Source: Morella rubra (Eukaryota; Streptophyta; Magnoliopsida; Fagales; Myricaceae). From it: DNA of 64,000 bases. The stretch's first letter is position 1, and the number at the start of each line of letters is the position of its first letter. The position numbers were made by a program, and so were the translations under genes. The stretch lies in NCBI GenBank assembly GCA_003952965.2, contig CM025852.1, forward strand, positions 23,122,387 to 23,186,386, given 5' to 3'. The notes beneath the pieces are model-generated. The model was not told where the DNA came from, did no database searches, and saw only the letters and a list, made by a program, of their open reading frames with translations. This document shows positions 53,946 through 64,000 of the stretch, piece by piece.

Positions 53946-56900
53946 ATGGCGGAATTACCGGTGGTTTTCATCTTTGCCTTTTGTGCTGCTTGCTTCTTTG
54001 GCATGATCGAGCTGGCTCAAGCTCAGAATGTCACTGATCCTGCTGAAGGTGTCCCTCTCTCTCTCTCTCTCTCTCTCTCATGCCAGCACAGATTTTCGCG
54101 TTTCAGTTGTTGTTAGCAGTTGCTGAGTACTCTGTTTTCTTTTGCGTATTCATTCCACACGCGTGTAGTGATCTGAAAACTGTTTTTCTGAAATTATTAA
54201 GAAGCCCCAATATGACAGAAGAGGTTGAGAAATCTCTTAGGTTAAACTTCAAACCCAAAGAATGATGCTGAAAAAATGAAACTGCACACTGAACTTCTGA
54301 TTTTCTAGGTTATGTCCAAATTTACCAGGCAGCATCTTAATTTTAAATTTTAAAACCTTTCGATAGAGATATAATCTAATTTCTAACTTTTTTTTTAACT
54401 CACTCTTCAAGCTCTGTACTTTTGGTGTCTTCTTCTCTCAGGGACTCGCCTTAGTCATTCAAAGGGTATGTGATTTTTATTTTTTTGCACGTCTACTGTA
54501 TTCTGTCTAAAAGTCAAGAAAGAAATAGACACTTACCCAAAAAATTTTTAAATAGTTTAGGAAAGTCAAATTCCTTATTTATTTTTAATTGAAAGAAGTC
54601 CACAATTTTCGATATATTTTTTCATTTCATGAAGGAGCTATATATATTTTTTCGATATTCAATTTCCTGAGCAGGATTCTTCAACTTTTAAATGTGAAAA
54701 ATTATAAATAATTTTCAAAACTGATAATAAAGACTTTCATCAGTCAATATTTTATTTGTTTAAGAATTGCATTAGGGGCGTCTGAAAGTGTAGGGGACAA
54801 AAATTGTCTTTGTCAACGTATATAGTTCTGCGTGGAATTTTCTTTGGAGTTGAAATTGTAATGCCGTCCGAGAGATTTGAAAGATTAGGAGAGATATTGT
54901 TTTGAAACAGAATTCTGTTCACTCTTTATCTTCAAGCGTGCATTTGATTGCAGCGAGAGTTTTGAATTCAATCTTCCAACAATGGGGACAAAATGCGTCG
55001 TCGGGTCAATGGAATATAAGCGGAGAATTGTGCAGTGGAAAGGCCCTCGACTCGAACACCATCGAGAACTTCAACCCCTTTATAAAGTGCGATTGTTCTC
55101 AGTCTTCTGACAACAATCAATCTACTTGTCACATTACCGAACTGTACGCGTTTTTTTTTTTCTCTTTTCTTTTTAATGTGTGTTTTTCTTAAATACCATG
55201 CATTTTTGCTTATAAATTCCCGAAAAACCGAAATAACTCTTAAGAGTTTCGTATTTATTGACGTGACAATTGCTTCTCAATAAGAGTAAGAGAAAAGTCA
55301 TAGTTTCACTACGTAATTATGTACAATATAAATTTTCGACTTTTAATTATCAAAACAGTGATTTAAATCCTTTAATTTTGAAAGTCTTCAATGCATGCTC
55401 CTTGTTTAAGTCAAGATTAAAAAAAATTTAAAATGTTTCAAAGATAAAATTACTATAAATATTAAAAATTATTAAAAAATAAAAAATAATATTTAAAAAG
55501 TAATATTTTTTAAAATAAATCTATTGAAATTCTATTTTAGTAATTTACTTATTTTTTTTATTTAATTATTTAATTATTTTTTTTTTTTAAAATTTATTTT
55601 AGAGTTCTTTCGATCATTTTACATATTTTTCTATCGTACTTGAAGATTTTAAAAAATAAAAGACATAAATAGACGTTTTATAGTTGAGGAGCCGAGATTG
55701 ATTTTGCTCTAGAGTAATTAGTTATGGGGCAAATTATGATTTTTCCTCTAGTGCGCATATTTATTGTTTGAGTTTGATCCTACTTAATTGGGCACCCCCA
55801 GGACTGGAATGGAAGAAGGAACGGAACGTTTTAAAAAAGAAAAGGTTCATACTTTTAGTGTATTTTGTAGCTTAAACATCCAATGGGGTCACAAAAGGTT
55901 GATTGTTTTGATCTGCTCCTATGCATATATTCTCCTCGTAATCTCATTTAACCAGTGGGAATTCTATCATGTACGATGGACTTTGAATTTTATGCCATTG
56001 GAGTATACAAGCAGAAGCTGAGAGGCCATTTAGCATAGAACACAAATAAAATCCTAGCAAGAATTATGTCTGGCGACTACCATCACCGTTGTGTAAACAC
56101 TGTGGAGAACTTGGGTGATGTTAGTTACTGATCTTTGAGCAGCCATTTATTACCTTAAATCATGACATATAATTTTATCCTTCCACAAAACTGATATTGT
56201 ATGTGAGCAATTTCACTACAGAACTGAACCACAATCCTTACGACAATCCACCTCTTGGCTCCTAATATCCTGCCAGTAGTTCAATTGAATCATTTTAAAT
56301 TGACAAAAATAGGGTAACGGATGAAACAAACCTACACTTCAAAATATCCCGAACATCTTTAATATGTGAGTTTCTTTTTCATGATTGCTTGTTTATTGTG
56401 GATTTTCGTTGCAGGAGGGTTTACGCACTGGATGTTAAAGGTGTAATCCCAGAAGACCTATGGACTTTAACTTTCCTCACCAATCTGTATGGTTTCTTCT
56501 CTGCATGTTTGTTTACTTCTGTTTGGGATAACTAATGGTTAACTTCTTTCTCATGCAAGCTAGGATAGACTTGAAATAGAGGTGAAAGATATCGACTTGC
56601 AGAAATTTATTCTAGATGTGGTGTTCTTTTCTACAATGGTCCATTTGCACTATATACTGTCTAAATAAGCTAAACTCTTCCGTTGCTTATAGGAATTTGG
56701 CCCAAAATTACTTGACTGGTAACCTGTCTGCATCAATCGGCAATCTAACTCGCATGCAATACCTGTGAGCACTCCCTAAATTTTGATTTGAAGCCTCTAG
56801 GACATAGTATATCTCATATTGATTAACCTTTCCGTTCATTTGAACTTTAATAAACAGGGAAATTGGCATTAACTCGCTATCCGGGGAGCTTCCAAAGGAA

Positions 56901-59900
56901 CTTGGAAATCTTACGGATTTAAGATTCTGTAAGTAATTTTCATTATGACTTTGTTGGTCATCTTTGTCAGCTTGTTGTTTCTGATTTGTTTACAGACAGT
57001 GAAGGTCTTCCTGAAATCCAGCCTTTTCTTCTCGCTGCATTTTTCTTTTGATGGAAATATGTTTAACAAAGTGTTCCCACAAAAATAGCAATTTAGTACT
57101 GGCCCAGATGCAAGTGCATATTCGTTCTGTTGCTTTCTCAATCTCATATACCTGATCCTAATCTAGAGAATCAAATGCTTGCCTTATTTTCATCATTTCT
57201 CTTGTTGAATTTGCAGCGGATTTGGGTCAAACAACTTCTCTGGTTCTCTGCCATCTGAGCTTGGGAATCTAGTGAAATTAGAACAGATGTAAGTTCAATG
57301 CTGAACTTTGATCTTCAGTCTAAGTTCTGAAAATCTCTGAGGTGCATTTTGTGGGTAGGCGATGATGACTGTTGAAATGGTTCTATGAAGCTTCTACTAG
57401 AATCAGCCACAGATTATAAAAACTTGGTGATAGAAGTCCTAGGAATATTTGTATCGCATGGTTTTGCATGTGCCAGACAAGAATTAAAAGTGACAATTAT
57501 GTTTTCTTGTTCACATTCTAAAACATGTAAGTAGTTGCAGAAATTATTTGGCGCATATGACATAGCTATTACTGAGAGTTTATGCTGGCAATCACATTTA
57601 GTGCAGATTTAATTTCCAGATGGTCCCCATGCTAACTTTTGGAGATTAACTAGTTGAAAGGTAGCAACTTGAATGAGAATCCAGTGATGGCTAGATACCT
57701 GTCTTTTGTTGGTTAAATTCATCAGCAGTTATCACTCAATTTCCATATAAGCTGAGGGTAGGATATCAAATATCAGTAGATTGACGAGTTGTTTGTTCAC
57801 TCTGACAGCTACTTTGATAGTTCAGGACTTAGCGGTGAGATTCCTTCTACATTTGCTAAATTGCAGAACCTCCAGATTGTAAGACCTTGCGGACATGACA
57901 CCTTTTGCAATCGAATGCTTCTTAACATCTTATTGATAATATAAAGAAAGTTGATAGGATTGTTTGAGGAAATTTATCTTTTTGTCTCAGGTGGGCATCA
58001 GACAATGAACTCACAGGCAGGATACCTGACTTCATAGGGAATTGGTCCAAGCTTACTGCCTTGATAGTTCAGGACTTACAATACATTTGCTGCAGAACCT
58101 CCATAGTGTTTGGTTTGTTCACACATTCTTGACAAGGGACTTCTCAAGCTAAGACAATATTGCTCGTTTGTTACAACAACAAGCTTGTACATTGTTGCCA
58201 CAGTCTATAATTCACAGAATTTAATGCTTACTTGTATATTCGACATAAAACATGCATTTTTGCACAAAGTTTACTAGCAACTCACGAATGCTTTTGTAGG
58301 AGGTTTCAAGGTAACTCTTTCGAAGGTTCAATACCCTCAACATTTTCCAATTTGACTTCTCTGACGGAGTTGTACGTACCTACATCTTTTGGATACTTTT
58401 CTTTGCATTTATTTTTTGGCATTTTGCAGATCTATGAAGCTAACAACAATCTCATCTTTGACGTTGCTGTAGGAGAATAAGTGATGTTTCTAATGGGAGC
58501 GCTTCACTGGCATTTATAAAGGATATGAAGTCTCTAACTGTCTTGTAAGGCAACATCAAAGGAACTAAGAATTCAGAATCTCTTAATGATGATGTGTTCT
58601 TTTCTGTTATTGTTGCTCCTCCAGATTTTGGTATAACCATTTCATTACATATCTTGCAGAGTGCTGAGGAATAATAACATCTCTGACTCAATTCCATCTA
58701 ATATAGGAGAATACCAAAGTTTGACACAGCTGTAAGTATTAACTATTGATATGACTATGTATGCAAATGTTGAGCTGGTAATGCCTTAGGTTGAATTGAA
58801 TATGATCCAATGCAACAGGAACAGGAACACTCTGTTATCTATTCGATGGGTTACCCCAACTTGACAAAAGGAATTTATAAGCTTGCCATACTAAAGAGAA
58901 AAGACTGATATAATCTTGATGTAATTATCAGGTTGTTTTGCATGGGTCGCAACATATTAAATCACCTTGTTTATCATTGAATACCAAAACTGCATAGTGT
59001 ATCAACTTCATCCTATTCCTATTCGTCTTTGTCTCTGTCCTTTTCTTGCTCATTCTTTCTCATAGGGATGATGTGTCTGGCTTAAATTATTGGCTTGAGC
59101 CACATAAAGATCACACGTGTTACTTAAATGTAGATAACTAATTTTATAATTAGACATCCAGGTGATAATAACTGCTTTATTAGTCCATGCAATAATATTA
59201 TATTTTGTTTTCTAGGGATTTGAGCTTCAACAACATTACAGGGCAGATTCCAGATTCGCTTTTCAACTTGAGTTCGCTCACCTACTTGTAATATACCACA
59301 TTTTCGTAACTGCATGTTATACATCCAACATACTCCTTGTCTATTGAGCATGCACTATTGATTTCATTTTCAGGTTTCTTGGGAATAACATTTAAATGGC
59401 ACCCTGCCTGCACAAAAAAGTACTTCTCTTCTCAACATGTGAGTAAACCAACTGAAGGAGTCCCCTTTTGATCGGTAAAAATGTATAAGGTTTATAAACC
59501 GTTTGATATTCATATATGAAGGACATATGGTCTATCCGATGTTGAGAGATTGTACAGAATCTTCTGTGTTATTGGACATATGCTATTTTAGAGCAGTATT
59601 TTGGATAGCTATGGTTATCATATTCTAAAATCTTATATGAGAAAAGTGAGAACTTCTATATAGCAGACTATAAGGATCATAATAGAGAAGATACTTCTGC
59701 ATTGGAAGATTCTGTTTCTAGGTTTGTACTCAAGTTAGTCAAAGTTTTGTCCTCCATGTAGTAATATTGCTGAGTACTATAATTGATTAAGAGCTGGAGT
59801 CTTTACTTGTTTGAAGTGTCCTTTATCTAGGGATTTGCATGTGTAGCTCGTAGCATAAATAAGAGTGGCACTATGGGAGTGACAAAAATTATAGCAGCTT

Positions 59901-62900
59901 TGGATTCCCGATATTGAGGCGTCAAAAGTTTATTCCATAGCATGAATGTCACTTGACTAATGCCTAATTGAGTAATGAAGACGGCATTGTTACCAACTGT
60001 ATGGAGCAGCTCCTAACATCCTTGCACTCTTATGGTTGCAGAGATTTGTCTTACAATAATTTAGTGGGAAGCTTGCCTTCTTGGGTCAGCCAACAAAATC
60101 TACAACTGTACGTTTACTAACGTTTGTGTCTTGGAAATTTTCTATATTCTATTTATTTTTCTGACATTCCCTTACTTGCTACTCTTGAATAACTTCCTAT
60201 TTTTGTCTTTCCAACAATCATCCTACATCTGGAATTTTGTATACATGCTTGCATACTCTTGTTTTACTGATGGTGAATTGAGATCTTATGGTTATTACTA
60301 TGCAGTAATCTTGTAGTTAACAACTTCACAATCGACAGTTCAAACAGCGGGTAAATATCTCCATGCTTTACATTCTGCTTTTATTGGTTGAATGTTTCCA
60401 AGATGAATCTGGAACAAGAACAAATTGGTTTTTTCCCTTCCAGTTAAAAATGTTATTTGTCTCGTTCTAATTGGCTGTTGTCAACAACTTAAGTTTTCAA
60501 TTACGGCATTAGGCTATTGGAAACTGGTAGGCATGAGGCTCTGAACATGCTATTTTGGTGTCCCAAATAGTTTGAAAGAATTTTTTCTTTTTTCAATTTT
60601 TTTTTCGGTATTGTGGAGTTCATCATTATCTGCTAACTACTTCTGACAATTAGGATTGTTTACAAGCCTTATATTTTAAACAGAACACAAAGCTAACAGA
60701 TAGTCAATCACTTCATCCCTGATATTCTCGTGCAACCAATTTTCTGTTAGAACGATCTCATGCTTAAGATTTTTTTGCGTGCTTTCTGCTCTTTTTTCAC
60801 TTTACCTTTGTTATGTTCGTGTGCCGGTGTGTAATAATAGGGTAACAGTATTAAATTTTGAGGCTATTAAATAACGGATACCTGGGCATTTGCACATATA
60901 TCTACAGATTGTTTCAAACTTAGATCTGTTGAGGGAGACCTTATCACCTATCCTAACACATCACTAATCACCAGTATCCGAAGTATGAAAACCTTTACAG
61001 TTAGAACGAGTCCAGCCAGGTTATTATCTTCTTACTGAGGACATGCCCGTCCTTACTAAATATCTGATCTATTCTCTCCCGACAGTGAACAGTGAGAGCT
61101 AATCTATCGTATAGAGCTGATGTGATACCTAGAAGAGCAGGGGTGACAATCAAAGCCCAATTGGAAAATGTAGATTTTTTTTTTCTTTGACATCATTTCT
61201 CAATGAAATAGACCAAAAGAAAAAAAAAGGCTAAGGTTAGATCTACCAATATATGTATAGAAATCCAATTCTGGCTCAAATAGTGGATCTTCATTCTTTT
61301 CTGCTGTACTGTTGAGGATCAATTTCCAGTACTAGTTTTCCTGTTTTTTCTGTGCAATTCACAGTTGTAGTTACTTCAAGTGATTGCAATTGCTATCTTT
61401 CAATAAGCACAACTTATTTAAAAGACCTTTTTATCAGGGAAAATCATGGGCTAGAATTTTATCAGGTTTCTGTATTTGCACTAACCAGGGGTCTATTTTA
61501 CATTACAGGAGAAGAACTTAAGCTGCATGAGAATGTTGTTCCAATCAGATATAGCTGCTTGAAATAGTGCATTTCATGTGCAACTTTACATTTCATATTC
61601 CTTGTCTGAGTCATCTCTCTTCTGCTTTTAGTGCTTTGCCTTCTGGTCTCAACTGTCTTCAACGGAGCTTTCCTTGCAATCGAGGCTCTGGAATATGTAA
61701 GTAAATAGAAAACTTGCTTTCTTAGCAAATTGAGAGGCAGTAGTAGTATTGAGAGCAAACAAAGGGAAGATTTTCTACTCTCGGATTGGTGTTTCCAAGG
61801 AAGAACACCATGATAGAAATTCAGATGTTTTCAAAACAATGGCATAGTCATGAAAATTGGATCTAGCTTGGCGAAGGGCTAGATTGGCGACATGCATCAG
61901 AATAGTTTATCAACCAAAATATTTCTTTCATGCCCGTCCTTACTAAATATCTGATCTATTCTCTCCCGACAGTGAACAGTGAGAGCTAATCTATCGTATA
62001 GAGCTGATGTGATACCTAGAAGAGCAGGGGTGACAATCAAAGCCCAATTGGAAAATGTAGATTTTTTTTTTCTTTGACATCATTTCTCAATGAAATAGAC
62101 CAAAAGGAAAATAAAAAGGCTAAGGTTAGATCTACCAATATATGTATAGAAATCCAATTCTGGCTCAAATAGTGGACATCTATCTTCATTCTTTTCTGCT
62201 GTACTGTTGAGGATCAATTTCCAGTACTAGTTTTCCTGTTTTTTCTGTGCAATTCACAGTTGTAGTTACTTCAAGTGATTGCAATTGCTATCTTTCAATA
62301 AGCACAACTTATTTAAAAGACCTTTTTTATCAGGGAAAATCATGGGCTAGAATTTTCTCAGGTTTCTGTATTTGCACATAACCAGGGGTCTATTTTACAT
62401 TACAGGAGAGAGAACTTAAGCTGCATGAGAATGTTGTTCCAATCAGATATAGCTGCTTGAAATAGTAGCATTTCATGTGCAACTTTACATTTCATATTCC
62501 TTGTCTGAGTCATCTCTCTTCTGCTTTTAGTGCTTTGCCTTCTGGTCTCAACTGTCTTCAACGGAGCTTTCCTTGCTATCGAGGCTCTGGAATATGTAAG
62601 TAAAATAGAAAACTTGCTTTCATTAGCAAATTGAGAGGCAGTAGTATGTATTGAGAGCAAACAAAGGGAAGATTTTCTACTCTCGGATTGGTGTTTCCAA
62701 GGAAGAACACCATGATAGAAATTCAGATGTTTTCAAAACAATGGCATAGTCATGAAAATTGGATCTAGCTTGGCGAAGGGCTAGATTGGCTATTGGTGAC
62801 ATGCATCAGAATAGTTTATCAACCAAAATATTTCTTTTCAAGAAAATGATGTCATGTAGGAAAAAAGAATATCAAGGGCAATGAACTTCTGCCAAGAAGC

Positions 62901-64000
62901 CTTCCATGGAGATATTTACACAGCATGCATAGCTCAGATTTGAGTATATCCAATGCATAGCTCAGATTTGAGTATATCAATCTTTTGTCCATAGCTGCTA
63001 AGTCAAATATTCAAGTAATAGATGAATTGAACAATTTTACAACTAACACCCTACTTTCTTTGTGATAGACTACTTAAATTAGGAAGGAAGTTCACCATAG
63101 AAATGCATAACCATATCACTTAATACATATTGCGACCCAGTAAATTTGGTTATCTTTCCTGCCCATAGACAGTGATAAGGCTTCTTTATTTCAGATTACA
63201 ACTTTGGAATTAAGTGTGGTGGTACTCAGATTACCTCTTCAAGTGGGATTGTCTATGAGAGCGATAGTGAGACACTTGGTCCTGCTACTTATTACGTAAC
63301 TAACACAAACAGGTGGGCAGTTAGCAATGTTGGATATTTTACCGGGTCGAATAATCCTCAGTATACAACTACTTCAGCACGTCAATTCACAACTTTAGAT
63401 TCAGAGCTGTTCCAGACAGCCCGAATCTCTGCTTCATCATTGAGATACTATGGCTTGGGACTCGAGAACGGCAACTACACTGTGAATCTCCAGTTTATTG
63501 AAACAGTTATTGAAAACCCTCCCTCATGGAGAAGTCTTGGGAGGCGTGTCTTTGATATTTATATTCAGGTATGCATCATGTTACAGAACTGTTCTGGAAT
63601 CAGAGCATTTTCTTTTGATTTGACTAGAGGCTAGGATGAATAAGTCCACTTCTTTGGCCTTCTACAATGTGTGGATCTTTCCCCTTCCCCCTAATTAACC
63701 AAGATAAAAAAAGAGAGACTAGAGGCTAAGATGACCTCAAAAAGTCATACATAAGTATTAATTCTTTTCAATAATCTAGCTGAGTTTATATTTCTGAAAC
63801 AAAGCAAGTAACAAATGTGTACCACGTTGATTGACTGTCTTACTCATGAATCTAGATATTGTGGTCATGACAGATATTGACAACCACAGGTCCTGTATTT
63901 TTCCTTCTCCACAGCATGTCTTTAGCCATGATTTGTTTTCCAGAACTTTAGTTGAGTATGACACAACACTAGCCTCTGTAATTTCTATACAATATTTTTT
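53946..64000 (+). CDS. LRR-malectin receptor-like kinase (LRR-VIII-2, At1g56140-like), 5' part, frame broken as sequenced
   Basis: Exons: 53946-54048, 54954-55143, 56415-56486, 56693-56764, 56858-56928, 57217-57288, 57809-57878, 57991-58062, 58300-58371, 58473-58544, 58660-58731, 59216-59287, 59374-59438, 60042-60107, 60306-60350, 61632-61696 and/or 62531-62595, 63195-63568. Signal peptide MAELPVVFIFAFCAACFFGM, an N-terminal cap (QWNISGELCSGKALD), about ten LRRs mostly on 72-bp phase-2 exons, a juxta-LRR Cys block (LPSGLNCLQRSFPCNRG) and the first part of a malectin-like domain (NFGIKCGG, ATYYVTNTNRWAVSNVGYF). The kinase domain would follow off-window. Lesions: exon at 56858 is 1 bp short, 57809 is 2 bp short, 57991 lacks its GT donor, 59374 is 1 bp short giving an in-frame TAA, and one exon is duplicated. 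An in-frame ATG also lies at 53868. Likely a membrane receptor or a decayed paralogue; sequence error is the alternative. Confidence 0.85.
58062..58112 (+). repeat. shrunken partial copy of LRR exon 7
   Basis: tgatagttcaggactta and then acatttgct, gcagaacctcc repeat the order of the exon at 57809-57878, with the intervening bases missing. It sits exactly where the GT donor after the exon at 57991-58062 should be, so splicing at this point is lost as sequenced. Confidence 0.75.
61042..62839 (+). repeat. ~0.9-kb tandem duplication including one kinase-gene exon
   Basis: Copy 1 is 61042-61928 and copy 2 is 61929 to about 62839. Both contain the 65-bp exon encoding ALPSGLNCLQRSFPC(N/Y)RGSGI with good splice sites. 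The exon enters in phase 2 and leaves in phase 1, so using both copies in one mRNA would break the frame. Copy 1 encodes the family-typical Asn (aat); copy 2 has Tyr (tat). Copy 1 differs from copy 2 by about eleven small deletions and only about two substitutions. Confidence 0.9.
62925..62980. repeat. 28-bp tandem repeat, two units
   Basis: atgcatagctcagatttgag at 62925 and again at 62953, each followed by tatatc. It lies in the intron before the malectin exon. Confidence 0.9.

Overview
The window is nuclear DNA of a eudicot plant. The genes have GT-AG introns, their proteins match plant-specific families (SAUR, CFL1-type WW protein, LRR-malectin receptor kinase), and the long AT-rich intergenic stretches are full of MITEs, hAT, CACTA and LINE debris. 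The species cannot be told from the sequence.

Layout, left to right. (1) 1-1205: first coding exon of a ubiquitin gene, minus strand, rest off the left edge; its putative intron holds a perfect 32-bp hairpin (470-542). (2) 1310-4284: a ~1.5-kb tandem duplication just upstream of that gene. (3) 8457-10128: intact two-exon CFL1-like gene (plus), encoding a WW-like/EAR-motif/zinc-ribbon protein. (4) 10.2-19.4 kb: gene-poor, with a LINE RNase H relic. (5) 19957-27152: intact 13-exon NOC3 gene (plus), a ribosome-biogenesis factor, with telo-box and site II motifs upstream and a MITE in intron 10. (6) 27.2-34.9 kb: no convincing gene. (7) 35118-35537: intact intronless SAUR gene (minus). (8) 35.8-53.5 kb: transposon-rich, with two Mutator-type MITEs, a 1.48-kb hAT element and a LINE cut by a CACTA-like insertion. 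(9) 53946 to the right edge: 5' half of an LRR-malectin receptor-like kinase of the LRR-VIII-2 type (plus), with several frame or splice lesions as sequenced and one duplicated exon. The kinase domain lies beyond the window.

The genes do not form a pathway. From memory, SAUR71 in Arabidopsis (At1g56150) also lies next to this kinase class, so the SAUR/kinase pairing may be old microsynteny. I found no new biological system. The most unusual signal is that three local duplications (16.5-17.3 kb, 58.06 kb, 61.0-62.8 kb) hold copies that differ from their partner almost only by deletions. The kinase gene also carries several 1-2 bp deficits. This could be an assembly or consensus artefact or a real deletion-biased process, and it should be settled before the kinase gene is called a pseudogene.
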